A DNA stretch of 64,000 bases from Oscillibacter hominis (GTDB lineage: Bacteria > Bacillota > Clostridia > Oscillospirales > Oscillospiraceae): contig NZ_CP060490.1 of the NCBI RefSeq assembly GCF_014334055.1, forward strand, positions 1,302,001 through 1,366,000, written 5' to 3'. The notes below the pieces were generated by a model. That model did no database searches. It worked only from the letters and a program-made list of their open reading frames with translations, and had not been told where the DNA came from. Each line of letters opens with the position of its first letter. Within the stretch, counting starts at the first letter, position 1. This document shows, one piece after another, positions 1 to 8,582 of this stretch. The translations under genes were made by a program, and so were the position numbers.

Positions 1-1
1 G

Positions 2-2032
2 CTTCAGCTGCTGTTTGAAACCACCGGCGGCTGCTCCACATACGACATGGACCTGGACGGCCAGCAGGAGCTCCTTTATGAGCCCCTGGGGGCGGAACCG
101 GAGGAGCGGGGCCTCTACCTCCTCTTCCAGGGCCAGGGCGAACTGAAAGAAGCCCATCTGGACTCCCTGTTACAGGACGCCTACCCCAACTGGAGTTACT
201 GGGAGTTCGGTTCCTTTGACAGCGGGAGCTTTCTGCTGCCTTTAAACGGCTACGATGAGCAGAACAACTGGACCACGAGCCAGCGCTTCCTCCGGTTTAC
301 CGGCGGCACCCTGGAATCCTACCGGGACAACCGCTCCACCAAGGACCATGTGATGGAGGGCATCGACGCGGCGGAGGACGTGCTGGCCGCCGCCAAGGAG
401 GAAGTGGAGGGCTTCTATCGCGAAGCCAGGGACTATGACCGGGAATACGACCCCCATTACGATGACTGGCGCATCGAGAGCCTGACCTTCACCGGCTCCT
501 ATGAGATTCACGGCGTTCCGGTGGAGCTTTACAACCTCAACTATGAGTTCCACTCCTCCTCGCCGGAGTCCGTGGCGCTGGCCGGCGGCATGTATCTGAA
601 GGAGGACGGATGGCTCTGCCCCTCCTATCCCTACTGCACCCATCTTCTCTTTCTTAAGAATGACGACGGCAGCCGCTCGTATGTGGGTGCCCGGATGATC
701 AACGACTGCGGGCCCGACTCAGACCTCTTTTGGGAGGACTTCCAGCCCCTGCTTTTTGAAAGCGACGTGTTTTTTGACCCGGAGGACGCCTTCCGCGCGG
801 CGGTGATGGAGCATGTCGGCGCTTCCCTTGGAGAGGGTGCGCTCTACGCCGCCGAGGCCCACGCCGTGCTCTCCATCGCCGACCCCGGCGAACCTCTCTC
901 CACCTACTACGGCGTGGCCCTCTATCAGGAGTCCGGCTACACCGGCGGCGTCGACCTCACCGTGCTGCGCCAGTGCTTTTTCCCATGCTCCGTGACTCTG
1001 GAACAGCGGGGAGAGCTCTTCTATATCCAGGACTTCTGGGCCCCGGCGGGCAGCATCGTCGTTCCCTCCCCTCCCTCCGCCTCCCGTCCCGCAGACGCAG
1101 AATGGCTCCCGCAGGTGGAAGCCCAATTCCCCTCCGACGCCGCAAAACTGGTCCGAACTACCATGGACTCCTATGAGGAGGGGCTGTCCCTTGCCTGCGC
1201 CCGGGAAACCGCCTCCTACTGGGAGGGCGCCTATTCCTCATACCTGGGCAGTCAAAGCGCCGACGTGGTGGCGAACTTCCTGCTCAAGATCAGCAATTCC
1301 CCCGCGGACATCTCTTTCCAGTATGACGTCCGGGCGGAGAGTGCTCTGAACAGACTCTTCGACCAGTATCTCCGCACGCCCTACGACCTGAGCATTTCCC
1401 TCTCCGGCCTTGGGGAAGCCGAGCAGGCGGATCTCGTCCACCTTTTGGCCCTGGAGGCCCAGTATAACCAGTGGCAGTATGAGGCCCGGGAGCTTCCGGC
1501 GGCTTTCCCCTCCACATCGGAGGGCCGCCGGGCTGAGGAATTTTACAACCAGGTGGAATCGGCTATCCACGAGCTGGACGGCACTGAGACCAAGACGGTC
1601 CGGGAGGATACTTACGGCCTGACCCTTGCCTATCCGGCGGGCTGGGACTCGTTCGGCACGGTGCGCACCAGCGCGGAAGAGGGCGGAGAGACAGTCTTTT
1701 CCCTCCGGGAGAATGGGGCCTTTCAAAAGACCGGAGACGGCCTGGTGTGGACGATCACAATCTCGCCCAGAGATGAATTTGAAGCTGAGCTGGGCACCGA
1801 CTTCTCCCAGTTCGTGGGCCCGGCCGGCGGCGTCATCGGCACCGATCAGACCTATGTCTACGTGTTGTCAGAGCCAACGGATGTACAGTACCTGGAGCAC
1901 AACTTCTTGAGCCGGCGCCACTACGGCTGCCTGCGGGTCTGCTCCCAGACGGTGCTGGAGGATTTTTTGAGCCGCAACGGCATTGACGCCAACCCCCAGT
2001 GCCCCCTGCTCAACTGCTACATGGCGGAATAA
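2..2032 (+). CDS. Unidentified protein, 5' end outside the window
   Basis: The frame is open from base 2, so the ATG at 47 is probably internal and the gene begins upstream of the window. About 676 codons are visible. I do not recognise the family. The protein is acidic and rich in aromatic residues (many Tyr, Trp, Phe), with no membrane segment or obvious catalytic motif in the visible part. This looks like an extracytoplasmic or sensor-type region, perhaps the C-terminal part of a larger membrane protein; that is inference. It ends just before a bidirectional terminator shared with the convergent DHHW gene. Codon use and GC content resemble the neighbours. Confidence 0.7.
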   Translation, partial: LQLLFETTGGCSTYDMDLDGQQELLYEPLGAEPEERGLYLLFQGQGELKEAHLDSLLQDAYPNWSYWEFGSFDSGSFLLPLNGYDEQNNWTTSQRFLRFTGGTLESYRDNRSTKDHVMEGIDAAEDVLAAAKEEVEGFYREARDYDREYDPHYDDWRIESLTFTGSYEIHGVPVELYNLNYEFHSSSPESVALAGGMYLKEDGWLCPSYPYCTHLLFLKNDDGSRSYVGARMINDCGPDSDLFWEDFQPLLFESDVFFDPEDAFRAAVMEHVGASLGEGALYAAEAHAVLSIADPGEPLSTYYGVALYQESGYTGGVDLTVLRQCFFPCSVTLEQRGELFYIQDFWAPAGSIVVPSPPSASRPADAEWLPQVEAQFPSDAAKLVRTTMDSYEEGLSLACARETASYWEGAYSSYLGSQSADVVANFLLKISNSPADISFQYDVRAESALNRLFDQYLRTPYDLSISLSGLGEAEQADLVHLLALEAQYNQWQYEARELPAAFPSTSEGRRAEEFYNQVESAIHELDGTETKTVREDTYGLTLAYPAGWDSFGTVRTSAEEGGETVFSLRENGAFQKTGDGLVWTITISPRDEFEAELGTDFSQFVGPAGGVIGTDQTYVYVLSEPTDVQYLEHNFLSRRHYGCLRVCSQTVLEDFLSRNGIDANPQCPLLNCYMAE

Positions 2033-2033
2033 C

Positions 2034-2064
2034 AAAAAAGGACGCCCCACGGGGCGTCCTTTTT
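2034..2064. terminator. Bidirectional intrinsic terminator
   Basis: A 9-bp perfect GC-rich stem (2040-2048 with 2051-2059, loop AC) has A-runs on the left and T-runs on the right. It sits between convergent genes and can serve both. Confidence 0.85.
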
Positions 2065-3173
2065 CACTGGCCTAACAGGGCCATGTTTTTTTCTTCGATG
2101 AAGTTGGGCACGCTGTAGGAGATCAATACGGCGTCAATGCCGTTTTCCTGTGCGTACTGCGCCACGGAGCCCTTATAATAGCGCAGGTCCAGCAGATGCA
2201 CCTGCTCAAAATTTTGAACAAGAAACGGGGTCAGGGAGTCGGCGTAGGAGTCCCGGATGATCAGAAGGCGTCCGCCCTCTTGCACGGCCGGATTTTCCAC
2301 GATGCAAAGGGGCTGGTTGCCGCCCAGGAAGAAGGAGTACTTGTCCTTCCCCTCCAGCTTGCTCCAGTCGTACAGCGCACCTGCCTCCGGCTTGCCGGTG
2401 CGGTAGGAGGTCACCTTCAGCCCTTCCTCCTCCACGGCGATTTCCATGGTGTCGGGCTTTAGCCAGTGGATGCCCGAGGTGGAGTAAAGCGTGCCGGAAA
2501 AGCTGTCGCTGACCTGGCGAACCCCGCCCATGGGCTCCGGATCCAGGCCCAAGGCCCGGGCTGCGGCGGTATAGCCGTAGTAAGCGCCCAAGGTAGTCCA
2601 GTGGTGGTCTGTCCGGTAAAAGACGGGCTCCTCCGCGTGGTCGTTCAGCACGGAGTCATAGTCCACCAGAGGCACGCCTATGGACCGGGCCTGCTCCAAA
2701 ACCAGCCGCTGGTCATAGGAGGCGGCCCCTTCCGGCAAACGGTCCCTCCAAACCTCCGCCGCCGATGGGATCAGCCCCAGGTACACAGGAAGCTCCGTCT
2801 TTTCCGCCAGGGCCTTCACATAGCCCAGGTTCTTCTCCACCAGGGCCGCGTCCGGCTCAGCCACCCTGGCGATCAGCGTGTCGCCGCATAGATAGACCCC
2901 GCCAAACTCCCGCTTGCCGATGGCCTGCTCGCTGCGGGCCTTCACCCCGGTCCACTCATCCCGCATGGGAAACTGGTCGGCAATGTAGGTCTCCACATCC
3001 TCCATGAAGCTGCCGTCCAGCACGGCTCCCACGGAAAAGCGCGGCGCCTGCTGAAGGGTGCGGTTTTCCACCTCCGACTTCTCCCGGTCCGGGAGGATCA
3101 GGTGGAGGGCAAAGAATCCTCCGATAAAGAGGCAGAACAAAATACAGATGAACTGCGCGTATCGCTTTTGCAC
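2064..3173 (-). CDS. DHHW family protein (AlgX/AlgJ-like, SGNH-type)
   Basis: 369 residues with a GTG start behind GAGGAGGGG. One N-terminal membrane anchor (about residues 7-27) is followed by an extracytoplasmic domain. The family signature DHHW lies in 'YRTDHHWTTLGAY' near residue 190, with a late 'IRDSYADSL' segment typical of the SGNH-like fold. DHHW proteins accompany MBOAT acyltransferases and are thought to take part in O-acetylation of exported polysaccharides. The MBOAT gene lies 13 bp upstream in the same transcription unit, which supports a two-component acyl-transfer system. The acceptor is unknown. The inference is good for family and modest for substrate. Confidence 0.9.
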   Translation of the reverse strand: MQKRYAQFICILFCLFIGGFFALHLILPDREKSEVENRTLQQAPRFSVGAVLDGSFMEDVETYIADQFPMRDEWTGVKARSEQAIGKREFGGVYLCGDTLIARVAEPDAALVEKNLGYVKALAEKTELPVYLGLIPSAAEVWRDRLPEGAASYDQRLVLEQARSIGVPLVDYDSVLNDHAEEPVFYRTDHHWTTLGAYYGYTAAARALGLDPEPMGGVRQVSDSFSGTLYSTSGIHWLKPDTMEIAVEEEGLKVTSYRTGKPEAGALYDWSKLEGKDKYSFFLGGNQPLCIVENPAVQEGGRLLIIRDSYADSLTPFLVQNFEQVHLLDLRYYKGSVAQYAQENGIDAVLISYSVPNFIEEKNMALLGQ

Positions 3174-3186
3174 GTTTCCCCTCCTC

Positions 3187-4581
3187 TCAAAACCGGAAAT
3201 ACAAAAAGGGATTGTAGCTGCCGTCCACCAGATAGGCGGTGCAGAGCACCAGTGCCCCCACCATCAGCACCGGGAAGAGGGCCTGCCGCAGCCGCGCCGA
3301 AAGCGCGCCCCACACCCGCTTGCCAAGGAGCGTGGAGGCCAAGGCCAGGACAATCAGAGTCAGCGCGTAACTGCGCAGCGCATAGATGTCCGCCGCGCTC
3401 CACAGCGCACCGTTTCCAAAGCAGGTGGAGAGGTAGGCAAGGCAGCGGCCCATGTCCTCGATGGCGAAAATCCCCCAGCCCACCGCCACCACCACCAGGG
3501 TGTAAAGGTGCTTCACCCAGGCGGGCGTCTTGAAAAGGATGCCCTTGAGGAGGAACTTCTCCAAAATGAGCCAGACGGCAAAGTACAGCCCCCACAGGAT
3601 GAAGTTCCACCCTGCGCCGTGCCAGAAGCCGGTGAGAAACCACACGATCACAATATTGCGCAGCGTCCTGGCGGTCCCGCCCCGGTTGCCTCCGAGGGGG
3701 ATATAGACGTATTCCCGGAACCAGGAGGTCAAGGACATGTGCCACCGGCGCCAGAACTCCGTCACAGACGAGGAGAGGTACGGGTGGTCGAAGTTCTGCT
3801 CAAAGTGAAAGCCGAACATCCTGCCAAGTCCAATCGCCATGTCGGAGTATCCGGAAAAGTCAAAGTAGATCTGGAATGAGTAGGCCGCAAGGCCCAGCCA
3901 GCCGCCGGCCACCGTCATGGTGCCCGAGAGCTGGGCCGCAAGGGACGTTTCCCACAGCGCGCCGATGGAGTTTGCAAGCAGCACCTTCTTGGCAAGGCCG
4001 ATCACAAAGAGCTGTACGCCGGAGGCAAACTCCTCCGGACCGTGGGAGCGTTCGTTCAGTTCCCGTGCCACAGTCTTATACTTGACGATGGGGCCCGCGA
4101 TCAGCTGGGGGAACATGGTGACAAAGGTTCCAAAGGTCAAAAGGTTCCGCTGCACCGGGGCATCCCTGCGGTACACATCGATGGTGTAGCTCATGGTCTG
4201 GAAGGTAAAAAACGAGATGCCGATGGGCAGGCTCAGCCCTAATTGGGGGATCTGAACGCCGGGAATCAGGGACAGATTGGCGGCGAAAAAGTCATAGTAC
4301 TTGAAAAAGCCCAGCAGCAGCAGGTTGAACACCACGGACTGCGCCACAAACCGCCTTGCCTTTTTGTCGTTGTCCCGGTATTTTTCCACCAGCAGGCCGT
4401 GGGAATAGTCGATGAGGATGGACACGACCATAATCGTGATGTACACCGGCTCGCCCCAGCCATAGAAGAACAGGCTGACGATCAGCAGCACCACATTGCG
4501 CCAATGGAGCGGCGCCGCAAAATACATAACCAGCACCACAGGCAGATAGAAGAATAAAAATGTCAAACTGCTGAAAACCAA
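3187..4581 (-). CDS. MBOAT family O-acyltransferase (AlgI/DltB-like)
   Basis: 464 residues with roughly ten membrane segments. The two family landmarks are present: an FWRRWHMSL segment followed by REYVYIPLGGNRGG, and the downstream HGAGWNFILWG carrying the putative active-site histidine. MBOAT proteins move acyl groups, usually acetyl, across or at the membrane onto secreted glycans or teichoic acids. There is no dltA, dltC or dltD nearby, and the partner is a DHHW protein, so a polysaccharide O-acetylation role is favoured over D-alanylation. The Shine-Dalgarno is AAGGAGAG. It is the first gene after the predicted promoter that overlaps the end of the DUF4358 gene. Confidence 0.92.
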   Translation of the reverse strand: MVFSSLTFLFFYLPVVLVMYFAAPLHWRNVVLLIVSLFFYGWGEPVYITIMVVSILIDYSHGLLVEKYRDNDKKARRFVAQSVVFNLLLLGFFKYYDFFAANLSLIPGVQIPQLGLSLPIGISFFTFQTMSYTIDVYRRDAPVQRNLLTFGTFVTMFPQLIAGPIVKYKTVARELNERSHGPEEFASGVQLFVIGLAKKVLLANSIGALWETSLAAQLSGTMTVAGGWLGLAAYSFQIYFDFSGYSDMAIGLGRMFGFHFEQNFDHPYLSSSVTEFWRRWHMSLTSWFREYVYIPLGGNRGGTARTLRNIVIVWFLTGFWHGAGWNFILWGLYFAVWLILEKFLLKGILFKTPAWVKHLYTLVVVAVGWGIFAIEDMGRCLAYLSTCFGNGALWSAADIYALRSYALTLIVLALASTLLGKRVWGALSARLRQALFPVLMVGALVLCTAYLVDGSYNPFLYFRF

Positions 4582-4603
4582 AAGTCTCTCTCCTTACAGT
4601 GAG

Positions 4604-4631
4604 GTTGCCGCGGCTTAATCGCCGCGGCAAC
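4604..4631. repeat. Perfect 10-bp inverted repeat in the MBOAT leader
   Basis: GTTGCCGCGG and CCGCGGCAAC flank an 8-base loop. It lies in the predicted 5' untranslated region of the MBOAT transcript, about 10 bp upstream of its Shine-Dalgarno. There is no T-run on either side, so it is not a standard terminator. It could be an mRNA hairpin or a protein-binding site. Confidence 0.55.
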
Positions 4632-4727
4632 CGGTCATGTCCATTCACAGCTGATGCAATCCACAGACGCTGTCAGCAGGCAAATCAACTCAATTCACGG
4701 CCCGCCGCCATTTGCGGGACGATACAG

Positions 4728-4755
4728 ATTGTATCACAATTTCTTCTGGAAACAA
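4728..4755 (-). promoter_or_regulatory. Predicted housekeeping promoter of the MBOAT-DHHW operon
   Basis: Minus-strand -35 TTGTTT (4750-4755) and -10 TACAAT (4728-4733) are separated by 16 bp. The promoter begins 4 bp past the end of the DUF4358 gene, so the MBOAT pair can be transcribed independently of it. Confidence 0.6.
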
Positions 4756-4759
4756 GCCC

Positions 4760-5242
4760 TTATTCGGCAAAGAGCGCCTTCCACTGATCCACCACTTCCT
4801 GCTCACTGTCCGCATAGGCAATCAGCGCCACATAGGGCCCCTCGGTCAGCACCTGGGCGTTGCTCCAGGCCTCCATGGACTCCGGGTACCAGGCTCCGCC
4901 CTCCGCCTGTTCATCCGCACGCTTCTGGAAGATTTCAGCCACCTTTTCGGCGTCCCCCTCCGTCTCGCATTGGACGAAGGCGAACTCCGCCACCACAGAG
5001 GACATCATGGGCATTTTCATCACCTTTTGAACCAGCGTATACTCTCCGAGCCCGGGATAATAGGTCTCCTGCAGCTCATCGGTCACATCCACCAAATAAC
5101 TGCCCTCCCAGCCGTAGCGCTCCGCCAGGGAGTTGTAAAAATCTGTGAGATTCACGTCCTTGGGCGTGTCCGCGCCTTTGCAGCCGTTCAGCAGAATCAA
5201 CACCAACGCGGTGCTCAGCAGCAGTATCATCCTTTTTTTCAT
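4760..5242 (-). CDS. DUF4358 family lipoprotein
   Basis: 160 residues. The N-terminal signal peptide ends in a lipobox (LLNGC, Cys about residue 21), so this should be a membrane-anchored lipoprotein on the outer face. The rest resembles DUF4358, a family of unknown function common in Clostridia and often found with MBOAT/DHHW genes. The Shine-Dalgarno is AAAGGAG, 7 bp before the ATG. Its position just upstream of the acyltransferase pair, on the same strand, suggests a supporting role in the same envelope modification. That role is inference from context. Confidence 0.8.
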   Translation of the reverse strand: MKKRMILLLSTALVLILLNGCKGADTPKDVNLTDFYNSLAERYGWEGSYLVDVTDELQETYYPGLGEYTLVQKVMKMPMMSSVVAEFAFVQCETEGDAEKVAEIFQKRADEQAEGGAWYPESMEAWSNAQVLTEGPYVALIAYADSEQEVVDQWKALFAE

Positions 5243-5345
5243 ATATGGACTCCTTTGTTGATTTATTTCTTTCCTGTACTCAAGACGGTACAGCGGGGGA
5301 AAAAGTTTCCATAGTTTTCCCCTGAAGCTTCCATTTCATACATGC

Positions 5346-5374
5346 TTGCTTTTTCCCGCGCCGGGCGCTATAAT
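5346..5374 (+). promoter_or_regulatory. Housekeeping promoter of the threonine aldolase gene
   Basis: -35 TTGCTT (5346-5351), a 17-bp spacer and a perfect -10 TATAAT (5369-5374). The predicted start of transcription is near 5381, about 30 bp before the chosen ATG, which rules out the more upstream in-frame ATG at 5342. Confidence 0.8.
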
Positions 5375-5410
5375 TTGTTCGCTTTCTACATTTCGTCAAA
5401 GGGGATTTTT

Positions 5411-6436
5411 ATGTACAGCTTTGCCAACGATTACAGCGAAGGGGCCCATCCCCTTGTATTACAGGCTCTGTGCGAGACAAACTCAGAGCAGACCTGCGGC
5501 TACGGCTTGGACGGCTACTGCTCTGCGGCGGCGGATACCATCCGCTCCCTCTGCTCCGCCCCGGAGGCGGACGTCCACTTTGTGGTGGGCGGCACCCAGG
5601 CCAACCTTCTGACCATCCACGCCTTCCTGCGCTCCTATGAGGCGGTGCTCGCCGCCCACACGGGCCATGTCAACGTCCATGAGACCGGCGCCATCGAACT
5701 CACGGGCCACAAGGTGGTGGCGCTCCCCTCTGCCGATGGAAAGGTCACGCCGGACATGGTGGAACAGGCTGTGGCAGTCCATTTTTCAGAGCACATGGTG
5801 CATCCCCGCCTAATCTACATTTCCAACACTACGGAAGTTGGAACCCTTTACAGCAAGTCGGAACTGGCAGCTCTGCGCAGATGCTGCGATGACCTTGGGC
5901 TCTTCCTCTACCTGGACGGCGCCCGTCTGGGCTCTGCTCTCACCGCGCCGGGAAACGACCTGACCTGGTCCGATCTTTCCCGCTATACCGACGCCTTTAC
6001 CATCGGCGGGACCAAAAACGGCGCCCTGTTCGGTGAGGCGGTGGTGCTGGTACAGGAGGGCGTCAAGGACCATTTTAGGTACTATATGAAACAGCGGGGT
6101 GCCATGCTGGCCAAGGGCCGCCTTCTTGGGGTCCAGTTCCAGGCTCTTTTGAAGGACGGCCTCTATCTTCGGCTTGCGCGCCGGGCCAACGAGCAGGCCG
6201 CCCGGCTGAGGGAGGGCATCTCCGCCTTGGGGTATGAACTGTCCTACCATTCCCCCTCCAATCAGATTTTCCCCGTCTTCCCCAACCACGTGGCCGAACG
6301 ACTTGCCTCCTCCTATGACTTCACAGTGGACGCACCGGTCGGGCCCGACCGGACCCGGGTGCGGCTGGTCACCAGCTGGGCCACCGAGGCCCGGGACGTG
6401 GACCGCTTTTTAGAGGACCTGGCCCGGATGCAATAG
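5411..6436 (+). CDS. Threonine aldolase family PLP enzyme
   Basis: 341 residues from the ATG at 5411, which has an AAAGGGG Shine-Dalgarno; the longer frame would start inside the promoter. The sequence matches the beta-eliminating lyase / L-threonine aldolase family: N-terminal 'FANDYSEGAHP', central 'YLDGARLGSAL', and 'TIGGTKNG' carrying the PLP-binding lysine near residue 200. Family members cleave L-threonine or L-allo-threonine to glycine and acetaldehyde in the cytosol. The gene is monocistronic, between its own promoter and a strong terminator. Stereospecificity cannot be read from sequence. Confidence 0.92.
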   Translation: MYSFANDYSEGAHPLVLQALCETNSEQTCGYGLDGYCSAAADTIRSLCSAPEADVHFVVGGTQANLLTIHAFLRSYEAVLAAHTGHVNVHETGAIELTGHKVVALPSADGKVTPDMVEQAVAVHFSEHMVHPRLIYISNTTEVGTLYSKSELAALRRCCDDLGLFLYLDGARLGSALTAPGNDLTWSDLSRYTDAFTIGGTKNGALFGEAVVLVQEGVKDHFRYYMKQRGAMLAKGRLLGVQFQALLKDGLYLRLARRANEQAARLREGISALGYELSYHSPSNQIFPVFPNHVAERLASSYDFTVDAPVGPDRTRVRLVTSWATEARDVDRFLEDLARMQ

Positions 6437-6437
6437 C

Positions 6438-6471
6438 AAAAACCGCCCATATGTATGGGCGGTTTTTTTTT
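6438..6471 (+). terminator. Intrinsic terminator
   Basis: An 11-bp stem (6441-6451 with 6454-6464) with a 2-base loop is followed by a run of nine T. It directly follows the threonine aldolase stop codon. Confidence 0.9.
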
Positions 6472-6530
6472 GTGGGTTTTTCCCAACCGCGTTGTATAAT
6501 AGAGTAGAGATGAGAGAAAGGAGGCTGGAT

Positions 6531-7067
6531 ATGGAGGATGCATCCATTTTGGAGCTGCTGCGCGCCCGTCAAAGCGAGGGCCTGGAGCAGCTGCTAAGCC
6601 GCTACAGCGGCTTGATGCACTATGTGATCGGCGGTATCCTCCGCCATCCTCAGGAGGTGGAGGACTGCTACAATGAGGTGTGCCTGTGCCTCTGGCAGAA
6701 GGTGGACGCCTATGACCCGGAAAAAGCATCCCTTTCCACCTATCTGACCGCCGTGTCAAGGAACATGGCTCTGAACCGCCTCAAATCCTTACAGCGGCGC
6801 AGTGCCCACGAAACGGAGGAGGAGCCTTCCTCCGCCAGCACGCCCGAGGATGTGCTGGTGCGCAAGGAGCAGCTGGAGCAGCTCAAGGCCCTCATTGGCC
6901 GCATGGATCACAAAGACCGGCAGCTCTTTTATCGAAAATACTACTACATGCAGCCCATGGCCCAGATCGCCGCCGAAATGGGCCTATCTCTCCGTGCGGC
7001 GGAGGGGCGGCTCTACCGGCTGCGTAAGCGGCTTCAGGAGGGACTGGGAGGTGAAGACTATGAATGA
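6531..7067 (+). CDS. Sigma-70 family RNA polymerase sigma factor (ECF-like)
   Basis: 178 residues from the ATG at 6531, chosen because AAAGGAGG lies 8 bp upstream; a longer frame from 6492 would begin at the predicted -10 TATAAT (6495-6500). Region 2 is visible at about residues 20-80 (DCYNEVCLCLWQKV, then YDPEKASLSTYLTAVSRN). Region 4 is at about 125-170 (DRQLFYRKYYYMQPMAQIAAEMGLS, here split by eye). The size and two-domain layout fit the ECF class, although region 2 is somewhat RpoE/SigK-like. It overlaps the next gene by 8 bp, implying translational coupling to a membrane protein that may act as its regulator. Confidence 0.88.
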   Translation: MEDASILELLRARQSEGLEQLLSRYSGLMHYVIGGILRHPQEVEDCYNEVCLCLWQKVDAYDPEKASLSTYLTAVSRNMALNRLKSLQRRSAHETEEEPSSASTPEDVLVRKEQLEQLKALIGRMDHKDRQLFYRKYYYMQPMAQIAAEMGLSLRAAEGRLYRLRKRLQEGLGGEDYE

Positions 7068-8448
7068 ATGGGAGAAGTTTGACCGTTCCCTGTCCGAGTC
7101 CCTGGAGAACCTGCCGCCTCCGGAGGAAACCGTGCAGGAGATCACCCCCTGGCGCAGCGCCATCGACCGTATTGTGGCAGGGCTGCTGCTCACCTCCATC
7201 ACGCTGAATTTCTTTAAGCTGCAATATATCCTGCCGGCCGTCGGTGCCATGCAGCTCTATCTTGGGTTCCGCACGCTGCGGGGCAACAACAAGTGGTTTC
7301 GAATTTCTTCTTATCTGGCGCTTTGTAAAGTTATTTTGGTTTACGCCGGGAGCGTGCTCTGCGCCACGCCATACGCCGCTTCCAACCTGGTTGGGACAGT
7401 CCATGGGGCGGCAGGAGCCGCTGCCACCTTCCTGTTGTTCTTCTGCTTCCGCCGAGCCCTGCGGGAGGCGTTCCACGCGGTTGGAAAAGAACCGGAGGAC
7501 GACCCGCTCTTGGGTGCCATGATCTGGTACGCCATCATACTCATTTTGGCCATCTGGCTGCCCAATATCGGCCTATTGGGCGGCGCCATAGTCCTTGTGG
7601 CCTATGTGCTCATCATCCGCCAGCTCAGCCGCGTCTCCGACGAGCTGGACGTCTGCGGCTATTCGGTGCAGGCCTCCCCCGTGCGCCTGAGCACCGGCCT
7701 TTTGCAGCGCTGGTACTACCTGAGCCTCTTGATCCTCGTAGTGGGCTGCACCTTGTATTTTAACCATGTGCCGGTGGAAAAGCAGCCCTTTACCGCTCCA
7801 ACGGACGCGGAGGAAAACCTGCTTCAGATCGGCTTCCCCTCAGACCTTTTGGAGCGTTTAGACGCCGAGGAACGGCAGCGGCTCGATGGCGCCGACTGGT
7901 GTTTTGCAGCCCGGGATCAGGAAGACGGCGGCGACCGGGAAAAGACTAAGCTGCGCTTTGACACGGTGATCGTACGGACCGGTGACCTGACCTATCGCAT
8001 TTACTCCTTTTTTACCTTGGAGGAGGCGACCCTCCGTTCCAGCTGGCAGAATATCGCGAATTTGAATCCGGATTATCAGCCGGATATCCACCCCTCCTCC
8101 TACCCTTCGGACTTCTCCTGCCGGATTCTCTGGACCTCCGGCGGAGAGCCCTATTACGGAGACGTAAAGGTGGACAGCCGAACTTACTACGATTTCTTCG
8201 GCGGTTCCCACGCCCTGCCCACGGCCCGTTTCAGCTATCCCTTCTTCTCAGAAGACCGCTGCGGCTATATGGCCTATAACCTGACCGTTCCTGCTGAATG
8301 GACCGTCTTCTGGACCGGATTTTGCTATGACATGCCGGTGTACACCAACCTGTTCCCCTACAGCGCCGACCCGGCCAGCCACTGGAACAGCGACTGGTAC
8401 GGCGGCAGCTACACCGACGTACGCCTGAACGAGTCGGAACCCGCTTAG
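7060..8448 (+). CDS. Membrane protein coupled to the sigma factor (possible anti-sigma/sensor)
   Basis: 462 residues from the ATG at 7060, with GGGAGGTG just upstream, overlapping the sigma factor stop by 8 bp. A cytosolic N-terminus of about 30 residues is followed by roughly seven hydrophobic segments between residues 30 and 240. A C-terminal domain of about 200 residues, probably extracytoplasmic, follows, rich in Tyr, Phe and Asp. I recognise no family. The short cytosolic N-terminus, the membrane core and the overlap with a sigma factor make an anti-sigma factor or envelope sensor plausible, but no zinc-binding anti-sigma motif is visible. The gene ends at a terminator. Confidence 0.75.
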   Translation: MNEWEKFDRSLSESLENLPPPEETVQEITPWRSAIDRIVAGLLLTSITLNFFKLQYILPAVGAMQLYLGFRTLRGNNKWFRISSYLALCKVILVYAGSVLCATPYAASNLVGTVHGAAGAAATFLLFFCFRRALREAFHAVGKEPEDDPLLGAMIWYAIILILAIWLPNIGLLGGAIVLVAYVLIIRQLSRVSDELDVCGYSVQASPVRLSTGLLQRWYYLSLLILVVGCTLYFNHVPVEKQPFTAPTDAEENLLQIGFPSDLLERLDAEERQRLDGADWCFAARDQEDGGDREKTKLRFDTVIVRTGDLTYRIYSFFTLEEATLRSSWQNIANLNPDYQPDIHPSSYPSDFSCRILWTSGGEPYYGDVKVDSRTYYDFFGGSHALPTARFSYPFFSEDRCGYMAYNLTVPAEWTVFWTGFCYDMPVYTNLFPYSADPASHWNSDWYGGSYTDVRLNESEPA

Positions 8449-8465
8449 GCAGTTGTATGAAAGAC

Positions 8466-8496
8466 CCCGCCCTTTCCAAAAGGGCGGGATTTTTTT
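8466..8496 (+). terminator. Intrinsic terminator
   Basis: A 10-bp stem CCCGCCCTTT/AAAGGGCGGG (8466-8475 with 8479-8488) is followed by A and a T-run. It closes the sigma factor operon and insulates the SOS-type promoter that follows. Confidence 0.9.
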
Positions 8497-8515
8497 ACTT
8501 TTTTCTGAATTTCTC

Positions 8516-8563
8516 TTGACACGAACGCTTGTTCGATTTATAGTATAGATAGAACAAATATTC
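8516..8563 (+). promoter_or_regulatory. Strong promoter with LexA (SOS) box
   Basis: -35 TTGACA (8516-8521), a 17-bp spacer and -10 TATAGT (8539-8544). The spacer contains CGAACGCTTGTTCG (8522-8535), which matches the Gram-positive LexA/DinR core GAAC-N4-GTTC as a perfect 5-bp palindrome. A second, imperfect site GAAC-AAAT-ATTC (8552-8563) covers the expected transcription start. A LexA dimer at the first site would block RNA polymerase. This predicts DNA-damage induction of the downstream operon. Confidence 0.85.
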
Positions 8564-8582
8564 GATGTGGAGGATTTGACTT

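Noticed and set aside
4604..4631. Hairpin considered as terminator of the DUF4358 gene
   Set aside because: No T-run on the minus strand and it lies downstream of a promoter for the next gene.
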